DNA from: an uncultured Oscillospiraceae bacterium
GTDB taxonomy: Bacteria > Bacillota_A > Clostridia > Oscillospirales > Oscillospiraceae
Direction of reading: 5' to 3'
Length of the DNA stretch: 46,135 bases
Assembly (NCBI GenBank): GCA_900762245.1
Contig: CAAFFR010000193.1
Coordinates: forward strand, 1-46,135
Every line of letters begins with the position of its first letter. Position 1 is the stretch's first letter. Below the pieces are notes generated by a model, which made no database searches, had not been told where the DNA came from, and worked only from the letters and a program-made list of their open reading frames with translations. Both the position numbers and the translations under genes were made by a program. Of the stretch, positions 15,019 to 21,973 are shown in pieces.

Positions 15019-15064
15019 GTAGAAAGATCTTTCTACTATATAAGACGCAAAAGGATGAAAGTTC
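15019..15064 (-). promoter_or_regulatory. Leader of the sigma operon: perfect palindrome and candidate ECF-type promoter
   Basis: GTAGAAAGATCTTTCTAC (15019-15036) is an exact 18-bp palindrome just before the ribosome-binding site. Upstream on the minus strand, GAACTTT (15058-15064) and GCGTCTTAT resemble ECF -35 and -10 elements, but the spacing (13 bases between GAAC and CGTC) is short for that class. The palindrome may be an operator or a leader hairpin. Confidence 0.3.
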
Positions 15065-15096
15065 GGACAAAGTTTTATAATTTATTTCCATATGCA

Positions 15097-15126
15097 AAAA
15101 CCGCCTTGCTTTCGCAAGGCGGTTTT
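15097..15126 (-). terminator. Intrinsic terminator of rpsU
   Basis: AAAACCGCCTTGC (15097-15109) pairs perfectly with GCAAGGCGGTTTT (15114-15126); on the minus strand it is followed by TTTTTGC. It lies 22 bases past the rpsU stop and upstream of the sigma operon. Confidence 0.93.
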
Positions 15127-15148
15127 GAGCACAATTCAAGAGGGACTA

Positions 15149-15331
15149 TTAGTAGAACTTTCTCTTGTTCTTACGGGCAGCTTCAGACTTCTGCTTACGC
15201 TTCAGGCTGGGGCTGACGTAATGCTCGCGCTTCTTAACTTCAGCGATAACGCCCTCCTTGGCGCAGCTACGCTTAAAGCGACGCAGAGCGCTCTCCAGAG
15301 ATTCGTTTTCCTTGACGCGAATTTCAGACAT
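15149..15331 (-). CDS. rpsU: Ribosomal protein bS21
   Basis: A 60-residue basic protein of the 30S subunit. Its pattern [19 protein letters not shown] and the Lys/Arg-rich tail [19 protein letters not shown] are diagnostic. The start at 15331 follows a strong GGAGG; the frame is open eight codons further upstream, but that ATG lacks a site. It is a single-gene unit with a perfect consensus promoter and its own terminator. The leader also holds a small GCCT/AGGC hairpin near 15381-15395. Confidence 0.97.
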   Translation of the reverse strand: MSEIRVKENESLESALRRFKRSCAKEGVIAEVKKREHYVSPSLKRKQKSEAARKNKRKFY

Positions 15332-15401
15332 TGTTTTCCCTCCCTCCGATGGCATCCGGCTATTTCCTGGATGCGTTCAGGGCCTAACACTAGGCTTGAA
15401 T

Positions 15402-15430
15402 ATTATATACGCTGATTCCCCAAATGTCAA
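15402..15430 (-). promoter_or_regulatory. Strong consensus promoter of rpsU
   Basis: On the minus strand, TTGACA (15425-15430), a 17-base spacer and TATAAT (15402-15407). Both hexamers are exact, the best promoter in the window, as expected for a ribosomal protein gene. Confidence 0.93.
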
Positions 15431-15471
15431 GCGGGATTTCGATTTTTTTACAAAAAACTTTTCCCAAAACA

Positions 15472-15576
15472 TGTCATTGCGAACCAGTGCGCACACTGGT
15501 GTGGCAATCCCCTCTTTCAGAAGCATTTGCTTCTCTGGAAGGAGATTGCCACGTCGCTGCGCGCCTCGCAATGACA
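15472..15576. repeat. Dispersed modular inverted repeat, copy 2
   Basis: It starts TGTCATTGCGAACCAGTGCG and ends CGCCTCGCAATGACA, with inverted-repeat ends. Inside are the modules CACACTGGTGTGGCAATC and GATTGCCACGTCGC, in the same order as copy 3 and opposite to copy 1. The centre (about 15510-15540) is a unique hairpin, AGAAGCATTTGCTTCT. It lies between rpsU and leuS, 16 bases past the leuS stop codon. Confidence 0.92.
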
Positions 15577-15592
15577 TGCGTTTTTATAACAT

Positions 15593-18016
15593 TTACTTCA
15601 CAATCAGGTTGACCAGCTTGTTCTTGACCACGATGGTCTTGCGGATTTCGCCGCCGTTCTTTGCCAGGAAGTTGGCGATCTTTTCGTTTGCCAGAACATT
15701 GGCAACCACGGTATCGTTATCCAGATCAGCGTCCATGACTACAGTGCCGCGCATCTTACCGTTGACCTGAACAGCGATGGTGACCTCGTTGTCCTTGCAC
15801 TTGTCCTCGGAGTAAGTGGGCCAGGGTTCATAAGCGATGGTCTTATCGTGGCCCAGGATCTGCCACAGCTCTTCGCCCACATGGGGGATGATGCAGGAGA
15901 TCATCTTGATGAAGCCCTCAGCATACTCTCTGGGGCAGGTGCCGTTCTTATAAACCTCATTGACAAAGACCATCATCTGGGCGATGGCAGTATTGAATCC
16001 CAGGGTTTCGAAGTCGTTGGTGACCTTCTTGACGGTCTGGTGGTAGACCTTGGTCAGCTTGCCGTCATCGGTTTCGGTGATGTTTTCTGCCTCGGTGAAG
16101 AAGTTCCAGACACGGTTGATAAACTTCTTGGCACCCTTAACGCCGTCGGAAGACCAGGGCTTGGAAACTTCCAGGGGGCCCATGAACATTTCATACAGGC
16201 GCAGGGTATCGGCACCGTACTCCCGGACAATATCACTGGGATTGACCACGAACTCGGGGAAACGCTTGCCCATCTTGATGCCGTTCTCACCCAGGATCAT
16301 GCCCTGGTGGACCAGCTTCTTGAAGGGCTCCTTCACAGGAGAGATGCCCTCATCGTACAGGAAGCGGTTCCAGATACGGGAATACATCAGGTGGCCGACA
16401 GCGTGCTCAGGGCCGCCCACATACAGGTCAACAGGCAGCCAGTGCTTCAGCAGTTCGGGATCACACAGAGCCTGATCGTTCTTAGGGTCGATGTAACGCA
16501 TGAAGTACCAGGAAGAACCTGCGGAACCGGGCATGGTAGAGGTTTCCCGGACACCCTTGATGCCGCCCTTGTCATACTGCTTCCATTCGGTTGCATTCTC
16601 CAGAGGTGCCTGACCATTGCGGCCCTTGTAGTCCTCCAGTTCGGGCAGGACCAGAGGCAGTTCCTCGTCGGGCAGGAAGACAGTCTCCCCATTTTCGGTG
16701 TAGACACAGGGAACAGGCTCGCCCCAGTAGCGCTGGCGGGCGAAGATCCACTCACGGAAGTGGTAGTTGTTCTTTCTGCGGGCAACGCCGGCCTTTTCCA
16801 GCTTGCAGGTGATGGCCTCCTTGGCCTCCTCTACGGTCAGGCCGGTGAACTCTTCAGAATTGCACAGACGGCAGCCCTTGCCCAGGTAATCCTGCTTTTC
16901 AAAGGCGCATTCGGATACATCACGGCCCTCGATGACCTGGATCATGGGGATGTTGTGGGCGATGGCATACTCGAAGTCACGCTGGTCATGGCTGGGGACG
17001 GCCATAACAGCGCCGGTACCGTAGTTGCCCAGAACGAAGTCGCCGATAAAGACAGGAACTTCCTTGCCGTTGACAGGATTGATGGCGTAGACACCCTTCA
17101 GGGGGCAGCCAGTCTTGGTCTTGGTGGCATCGGTACGGTCGATGTCGCTCTTTTTTGCAGCCTCGGCAATATAAGCTTCCACCTCTTCCCGGTTCTCCAC
17201 ACGGTCCATCAAGGATGCGGTGATCTTGCCGTCAGGAGCCAGGACCATGAAGGTGATGCCATAAATGGTTTCGATGCAGGTGGTGTAGATGGAGAACTCA
17301 CCGCCGCCCACCAGCTTGAAGTCCACTTCCACGCCGGTGGACTTGCCGATCCAGTTGCGCTGGATCTCCTTGGTGGATTCGGGCCAGTCGATCTCATCCA
17401 GACCCTCCAGCAGCTTCTCCGCAAAGACGGGCTGGTCGATGACCCACTGCATCATATTCTTCTTTACAACAGGATAGCCGCCGCGCTCGGACTTGCCGTC
17501 GATGACTTCGTCATTGGCAAGAACGGTGCCCAGTGCTTCGCACCAGTTGACAGGCATCTCAATACGCTTGGCGAAGCCGGCCTCCCACAGCTTCTTGAAG
17601 ATCCACTGGGTCCACTTGTAAAAATCAGGATCGGAGGTGGCAATGCACTTGGACCAGTCATAGTCAAAGCCCAGTTCCTTCAGCTGATTGGAGAAGGTAG
17701 CGATGTTCTTCTGGGTAAACCCGTTGGGATGATTGCCGGTATCCACAGCGTACTGCTCAGCAGGCAGACCGAAGGAGTCATAGCCCATGGGGTGCAGCAC
17801 GTTAAAGCCCTGCATGCGCTTCATGCGGGACATGATATCGGTTGCGGTATAGCCCTCAGGATGGCCGGCATGGAGGCCGACACCGGAAGGATAAGGGAAC
17901 ATGTCCAGAACGTAATACTTGGGCTTGGAGAAGTCCCAGACATCGGTATGGAAGGTATCGTTCTCCTCCCAGAATTTGTGCCACTTGGCCTCAATGGCGG
18001 AAAATTCGTAATTCAT
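15593..18016 (-). CDS. leuS: Leucyl-tRNA synthetase
   Basis: An 807-residue class I synthetase that charges tRNA-Leu. The HIGH-type motif is HAGH (about 49-52, within PYPSGVGLHAGHPEGYT). The CP1 editing domain includes TKTGCPLKGVYAINP and GTGAVMAVPSHDQRDFEYA with the conserved Asp. Two catalytic motifs deviate from the usual form: the KMSKS loop reads KMGKR (about 581-585), and the editing motif usually written TTRPDT reads TTCIET (about 245-250). The start at 18016 has GAGG eight bases upstream; TTG at 18022 is also in frame. It is the last gene of the smc-to-leuS operon. The gap after rsfS is only 56 bases and holds no T-box. Confidence 0.97.
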   Translation of the reverse strand: MNYEFSAIEAKWHKFWEENDTFHTDVWDFSKPKYYVLDMFPYPSGVGLHAGHPEGYTATDIMSRMKRMQGFNVLHPMGYDSFGLPAEQYAVDTGNHPNGFTQKNIATFSNQLKELGFDYDWSKCIATSDPDFYKWTQWIFKKLWEAGFAKRIEMPVNWCEALGTVLANDEVIDGKSERGGYPVVKKNMMQWVIDQPVFAEKLLEGLDEIDWPESTKEIQRNWIGKSTGVEVDFKLVGGGEFSIYTTCIETIYGITFMVLAPDGKITASLMDRVENREEVEAYIAEAAKKSDIDRTDATKTKTGCPLKGVYAINPVNGKEVPVFIGDFVLGNYGTGAVMAVPSHDQRDFEYAIAHNIPMIQVIEGRDVSECAFEKQDYLGKGCRLCNSEEFTGLTVEEAKEAITCKLEKAGVARRKNNYHFREWIFARQRYWGEPVPCVYTENGETVFLPDEELPLVLPELEDYKGRNGQAPLENATEWKQYDKGGIKGVRETSTMPGSAGSSWYFMRYIDPKNDQALCDPELLKHWLPVDLYVGGPEHAVGHLMYSRIWNRFLYDEGISPVKEPFKKLVHQGMILGENGIKMGKRFPEFVVNPSDIVREYGADTLRLYEMFMGPLEVSKPWSSDGVKGAKKFINRVWNFFTEAENITETDDGKLTKVYHQTVKKVTNDFETLGFNTAIAQMMVFVNEVYKNGTCPREYAEGFIKMISCIIPHVGEELWQILGHDKTIAYEPWPTYSEDKCKDNEVTIAVQVNGKMRGTVVMDADLDNDTVVANVLANEKIANFLAKNGGEIRKTIVVKNKLVNLIVK

Positions 18017-18072
18017 TTTCAAAACCTCTATTCTATGCTTCAGAATTTCGGAAAACGGTTTCCTTCGGAAGC

Positions 18073-18438
18073 TTAGTTTTCTTCGATGACGATACCTGTC
18101 AGGTCGATCTGCTCAGCATCGGCCCACAGGCGTTCCAGATTGTAGAACTCTCTGGCCTCTGCGGTGAAGACATGGACCACGATGGTGCCGTAATCCAGCA
18201 GTTCCCAGGCATTGCCACGATGGCCCTCACGGCCCAGCATGGGCTCACCCAGCTCTTCCAGAACATATTCTGCATAGTCGCAGAGGGTGCGGACGTGGGT
18301 ATTGGAGGTACCGGTGCAGATCAGGAAATAGTCGGCAAGGGAGCTGACTTTGTCGATCTTCAGCAGCTTGATATCCATGCCCTTCTTTTCATCCAGGGCC
18401 TTGGTGACAGCAATGGCGATTTCATTGGGAGTTAACAT
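18073..18438 (-). CDS. rsfS: Ribosomal silencing factor RsfS
   Basis: A 121-residue protein that binds uL14 on the 50S subunit and blocks subunit joining. Diagnostic stretches are KGMDIKLLKIDKVSSLADYFLICTGTSNTHV, REGHRGNAWELLDYGTIVVHVFT and REFYNLERLWADA. Length is normal. It lies directly downstream of the nadD-yqeK gene, the conserved Firmicutes order. AAAGGA precedes the ATG. Confidence 0.97.
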   Translation of the reverse strand: MLTPNEIAIAVTKALDEKKGMDIKLLKIDKVSSLADYFLICTGTSNTHVRTLCDYAEYVLEELGEPMLGREGHRGNAWELLDYGTIVVHVFTAEAREFYNLERLWADAEQIDLTGIVIEEN

Positions 18439-18477
18439 AGGATCTATCCTTTCGTAGAAATCTATCTTTCATATCGC

Positions 18478-18498
18478 AGGGGACGCCGCCCCTACATT
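18478..18498 (-). repeat. Short post-stop hairpin repeat
   Basis: In the sense of the upstream nadD-yqeK gene, the stop codon is followed by TGTAGGGGCGG and then a hairpin arm (CCCCT pairs with AGGGG, 18478-18493). The same TGTAGGGGCGG word follows the ftsY stop (20862-20888), and a close relative follows the gene ending at 13086. It probably forms a small RNA hairpin at the operon junction. Confidence 0.55.
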
Positions 18499-19680
18499 TT
18501 ATTTTTCAGAATTCAGCCAGGCCAGGGCTTCCTGGGATTCCGGAGAAACCTCCGCGCCCTGACGGTTGAGATGCTCCAGGGTCATTTCCAGGCCCAGCTT
18601 CATGGCAGCATCCAGATCGGTATAGGAAAGCCGCCGCAGTTCCTCCACGCCGGGAATGGTGCGGTTGGGCTCAATGTAATCCGCCAGATAAATGATCTTT
18701 TCCAGCGTATTCATATTGGCTTTGCCGGTGGTGTGGCTTTCGATGGCATCCACTACCGCTTTATTTTCCCCAAAAATCCGCTCTGCAACCAGAGAACCGG
18801 TAAGGGCGTGGAGGGTTTTGGGATAGCGTTTGGAAAAATCACTCAATAGTTTACCATAGGCATCACACAATGTCAATTGCAGGGGGCCGTCGATGGCTTT
18901 TGTAATATCGTGGAGGATTCCCGCCCGGGCGGCATCGGTCACATCCGCACCCCAGTGCTCTGCCAGCTTGACGGCAGTATCCCGGCAGCCCAGAACATGT
19001 TTTACCCGGTTGGGATTCAGCAGCCGGATGACCACCTGCTCCAGCTGCTCCATGGGAAGGTTCTTCCAGGGGGCGCGGGTATCGTAGAGGCGGTTTTCCC
19101 GGATATAATCCAGAACACCCTCCGGCAGGAACTCGCCTGCACAGCGGAAAGCCAGAAGTCGGCGCATCTGGGTGGAGGAAATGTTGATGACCGGATTTTT
19201 CACCAGGTAGACCGTTGCTCCCATCGCTTCCATCGCTGCCTTTCGGGCTTCGATGGCAGCTTCCTCTCCCTTTTCTCCCCGGTAAAACACGCCAAGAGAG
19301 GCATTCTCCAGAATAATCTCCGGATGCCTCCAGGTATGGAAAGACAGGAACATATCAGTGCCCATAAACAGCACCAGCTCTGCATCCGGATAGACCGGGC
19401 GCAGCTGCTGAATGGTTTGATAGGTATAGCTGACACCTTCCCGGTTCAGTTCAATGTCCAGCACTTCCATCTGAGGGCAGTCTGCCGCGGCAAGGCGCAG
19501 CATTTCCAGCCGCTGTTTCGGTGTAGGCGATCCCTGGGGAATCTCCTTGTGGGGCGCGATGCGATCAGGGATCACAAGCAGATGATTCAGGTTCAGAGCC
19601 GTAATGGCCTGCTTCGCTGCCTGCAAGTGTCCAACGTGGGGTGGGTTAAAGGTTCCGCCGTAGATACCGATTCGTTCCAT
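18499..19680 (-). CDS. nadD: Fused nicotinate-nucleotide adenylyltransferase and YqeK HD phosphohydrolase
   Basis: A 393-residue two-domain protein. The N-terminal half is NadD, which makes nicotinate adenine dinucleotide: IGIYGGTFNPPHVGHL carries the nucleotide-binding HxGH, and INISSTQMRR is the ISSTxxR motif. The C-terminal half (about 205-390) is a YqeK-type HD hydrolase with RVKHVLGCRDTAV, GILHDITKA, HALTGSLVA and ADYIEPNR. In most Firmicutes these are adjacent separate genes; here the frame is continuous with no sign of an error. The start at 19680 follows GGGAGAGG; an in-frame ATG nine codons upstream has no site. YqeK members hydrolyse Ap4A-type dinucleotides, so both halves act on dinucleotides. 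Confidence 0.95.
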   Translation of the reverse strand: MERIGIYGGTFNPPHVGHLQAAKQAITALNLNHLLVIPDRIAPHKEIPQGSPTPKQRLEMLRLAAADCPQMEVLDIELNREGVSYTYQTIQQLRPVYPDAELVLFMGTDMFLSFHTWRHPEIILENASLGVFYRGEKGEEAAIEARKAAMEAMGATVYLVKNPVINISSTQMRRLLAFRCAGEFLPEGVLDYIRENRLYDTRAPWKNLPMEQLEQVVIRLLNPNRVKHVLGCRDTAVKLAEHWGADVTDAARAGILHDITKAIDGPLQLTLCDAYGKLLSDFSKRYPKTLHALTGSLVAERIFGENKAVVDAIESHTTGKANMNTLEKIIYLADYIEPNRTIPGVEELRRLSYTDLDAAMKLGLEMTLEHLNRQGAEVSPESQEALAWLNSEK

Positions 19681-19702
19681 TTTACACCTCTCCCTATTTT
19701 CC

Positions 19703-19755
19703 GTCATTGCGAGGAGGGCATTGCCACACCAGGCAACGGACTGGTTCGCAATGGC
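19703..19755. repeat. Short, partial copy of the modular inverted repeat (copy 4)
   Basis: GTCATTGCGAGGAG starts it and CTGGTTCGCAATGGC ends it, so both terminal modules are present, but the interior is deleted to about 53 bases. It sits between yhbY and nadD-yqeK and has the module order of copy 1. Confidence 0.75.
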
Positions 19756-19766
19756 ATTATGGTTGG

Positions 19767-20237
19767 TTAGTCCTCACCTCTGAGCTGCTTTTCCCGGCTG
19801 CGTTCGATGGCACGCTCCACTGCCTTTTCCTTGAAGTAAGCGTTGCGCTGCTCCCGGATCTTCTTGGCAGCGGCCCGTCTTGCCCGGGCGCCTTTGCCGA
19901 CGGGATCAGACTTACTCTTGGGAGTCTCCTTGCGCTTTGCACGGCCGGTCTGGTTCCGCTCTTCCTGACACTTCTCAGAAAAACGCCAGATCACAAACTT
20001 GGAACCCACACAGGAAATTCCGTCAGCGCCGGTAGCTTCGCACAGCTCATCGCTGACCTCTCTGGCACTCATCAGAGCGGTTTCCAGAACTTTGCCTTTG
20101 ATCAGTTCTCTTGCAGTCAGCAGCCGGTCTGCTTCTGCAATGACGGCCTCTGTAACGCCGTCTTTGCCCACCATCAGGGTAGTATCGATGGAATTGGCCT
20201 GAGCGCGGAATTCCGCGCGCTGTTTACTTGTCAGCAT
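19767..20237 (-). CDS. yhbY: YhbY-like CRM-domain RNA-binding protein with basic tail
   Basis: A 156-residue protein. The N-terminal domain (about 1-95) is a CRM/YhbY fold: LTSKQRAEFRAQANSIDTTLMVGKDGVTE, ELIKGKVLETALMSAREV and GSKFVIWRFSEK. YhbY binds pre-50S ribosomes. The C-terminal 60 residues are an extra, strongly basic Lys/Arg/Gln tail rich in Ala that ordinary YhbY (about 100 residues) lacks and that probably adds RNA contact. It overlaps rdgB by 14 bases, so translation is coupled. GGAGG precedes the ATG. Confidence 0.88.
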   Translation of the reverse strand: MLTSKQRAEFRAQANSIDTTLMVGKDGVTEAVIAEADRLLTARELIKGKVLETALMSAREVSDELCEATGADGISCVGSKFVIWRFSEKCQEERNQTGRAKRKETPKSKSDPVGKGARARRAAAKKIREQRNAYFKEKAVERAIERSREKQLRGED

Positions 20238-20829
20238 AGCCTGCCTCCTTTAATTTTTCATAAAATACATTCAGTGCATTTGCACGATGGGAAACCTTGT
20301 TTTTCTCCTCACTGGGCATTTCTGCAGTGGACATACCCATGGGGGGATAATAGAAAATGGGGTCATAGCCGAAGCCGTTTTCACCCACGGGGGCGCGGAG
20401 CAGTTCGCCATGGATCTCACCCCGGGCCTGAATGGTCTGGCCTTCCGGAGTAACCATAGTGATGACACAGACGAACTGGGCCTGACGCTGGCCGTCGGGC
20501 ACATGCTCCGTATTTTTCAGCAGGAGCAGCAGGCGGCCCCAGTCATCCAGAGAATCATCGAAGCCATACCGGGCGGAATAAATACCGGGTTCGCCGTTCA
20601 GGGCATCCACGGCAATGCCGGAATCGTCTGCCAGCGCAGGCAGTCCGGTTGCTTTCATGACAGCTTCCGCTTTCAGGAAGGAATTTTCCTCAAAGGTGGT
20701 TCCGGTTTCTTCCACGTCGATATCTACGCCCAGTTCGGACTGCAGCACCAGATCGAAGCCGAATTTCTCGGTGATTTTGCTGATCTCCACCAGTTTATGC
20801 TTATTTTTGCTTGCTAAAACTACCTTCAT
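20224..20829 (-). CDS. rdgB: XTP/dITP pyrophosphatase (RdgB/HAM1 family)
   Basis: A 201-residue enzyme that hydrolyses non-canonical purine triphosphates such as ITP and XTP. Conserved motifs are VVLASKNKHKLVEI at the N-terminus, LADDSGIAVDALNGEPGIYSARY, ENGFGYDPIFYYP and the C-terminal SHRANAL. Full length. It overlaps yhbY at its 3' end and follows ftsY by 62 bases, where a short hairpin repeat lies. Confidence 0.97.
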   Translation of the reverse strand: MKVVLASKNKHKLVEISKITEKFGFDLVLQSELGVDIDVEETGTTFEENSFLKAEAVMKATGLPALADDSGIAVDALNGEPGIYSARYGFDDSLDDWGRLLLLLKNTEHVPDGQRQAQFVCVITMVTPEGQTIQARGEIHGELLRAPVGENGFGYDPIFYYPPMGMSTAEMPSEEKNKVSHRANALNVFYEKLKEAGYADK

Positions 20830-20861
20830 AGTATCTCCAATAGTTCTTGTAAGTTTTTTGA

Positions 20862-20888
20862 TTCTGGCGGATACTATCCGCCCCTACA
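20862..20888 (-). repeat. Short post-stop hairpin repeat
   Basis: GGCGGAT (20866-20872) pairs with ATCCGCC (20876-20882), and CCCTACATTTTT runs up to the ftsY stop. Read along ftsY, the stop is followed by TGTAGGGGCGG, the same word as after nadD-yqeK. Confidence 0.6.
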
Positions 20889-20891
20889 TTT

Positions 20892-21794
20892 TTAAATCAG
20901 TGCCTCCACAAAGTCCTTTGCAATGAAGGGCATCAGATCGTCAGCCCTTTCACCGACACCGACAAACTTCACGGGGATCTGCAGGGCATCCGCAACCGCA
21001 ATCACGATGCCGCCCTTGGCGGTGCCGTCCAGCTTGGTCAGAGCAATGGCGGTAACACCGGCGATCTCCTTGAACTGCTTGGCCTGGATCAGGCCGTTCT
21101 GACCGGTGGTACCGTCCAGAACCAGCAGAACTTCCTTGGCTGCCTCGGGCAGTTCCCGGTTCACGATGCGGCTGATCTTGTTCAGCTCGTTCATCAGATT
21201 GGCTTTGTTGTGCAGGCGGCCTGCGGTGTCGATGATGATGACATCCACATCCTTGGCCTTTGCAGACTGGATACCGTCAAAAACCACAGAAGCAGGGTCT
21301 GCGCCTTCATGCTGGCGGACGATGGAAGCACCGGTGCGCTCTGCCCAGATTTCCAGCTGGTCTGCAGCGGCTGCGCGGAAGGTATCACCGGCAACCAGCA
21401 GCACCTTCTTGCCGGCGTCTACCTGCTGCTTGGCGATCTTGCCAATGGTGGTGGTCTTACCGACACCGTTGACACCGATGACCAGGATCACCGCGGGCTT
21501 GGTAGAAAGATTCAACTGGGTATCCCCTACGTTCAGCATATCCACCAGGATCTCTTTCAGGGCTTCCTTTGCGTTAGCCACAGTCTTGATGTTGTTGTTA
21601 TTGATTTTATAGCGCAGACGGGTAACCGCCTTCAGGGCAGTATCCACGCCCAGGTCTGCCAGAACCAGACTTTCTTCCAGTTCGTCATAAAAATCATCGT
21701 CGATCTCGTTGGCGGTGAAGACATTGCCCAGGGTATCATTCAGGGCATCTCTGGTCTTCGCCAGGCCAGCTTTGATTTTATCAAAAAATCCCAT
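20892..21794 (-). CDS. ftsY: Signal recognition particle receptor FtsY
   Basis: A 300-residue SRP-receptor GTPase that docks SRP-ribosome complexes at the membrane. The short N-domain is followed by the G domain with GVNGVGKTTTIGKIAK (G1), GDTFRAAAADQLEIWA (insertion box), DTAGRLHNKANLMNEL (G3), TKLDGTAKGG (G4) and VGVGERADDLMPF (closing). The acidic A-domain of enterobacterial FtsY is absent, as is usual in Firmicutes. It follows smc with a dispersed repeat between them. Confidence 0.98.
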   Translation of the reverse strand: MGFFDKIKAGLAKTRDALNDTLGNVFTANEIDDDFYDELEESLVLADLGVDTALKAVTRLRYKINNNNIKTVANAKEALKEILVDMLNVGDTQLNLSTKPAVILVIGVNGVGKTTTIGKIAKQQVDAGKKVLLVAGDTFRAAAADQLEIWAERTGASIVRQHEGADPASVVFDGIQSAKAKDVDVIIIDTAGRLHNKANLMNELNKISRIVNRELPEAAKEVLLVLDGTTGQNGLIQAKQFKEIAGVTAIALTKLDGTAKGGIVIAVADALQIPVKFVGVGERADDLMPFIAKDFVEALI

Positions 21795-21847
21795 TCTTTT
21801 TTCCTTTCACATATGCAGACAGTGCGCAGTCAGCTTACGATTACTAT

Positions 21848-21960
21848 GTCATTGCGAACCAGTGCGCACACTGGTGTGGCAATCTGTTTCTCTGGGGTTG
21901 TTCACTCAGACACTGCAAGAGAAAGCGGATTGCCACGTCGCTTCGCTCCTCGCAATGACA
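21848..21960. repeat. Dispersed modular inverted repeat, copy 3
   Basis: It starts TGTCATTGCGAACCAGTGCG and ends TCGCTCCTCGCAATGACA, the most complete copy. It shares the CACACTGGTGTGGCAATC and GATTGCCACGTCGCTTCGC modules with copy 2, with a different centre. It lies between smc and ftsY, inside what is otherwise one operon, so any RNA from it would be within the transcript. Confidence 0.92.
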
Positions 21961-21973
21961 CGTATTATTTCTG

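Noticed and set aside
18017..18072. T-box riboswitch upstream of leuS
   Set aside because: Only 56 bases separate rsfS from leuS, with no specifier loop, T-box sequence or terminator.
15848..18076. A 742-codon open frame on the plus strand opposite leuS
   Set aside because: It lies antisense to a fully conserved synthetase, has no ribosome-binding site and no domain. It results from the codon bias of the real gene.
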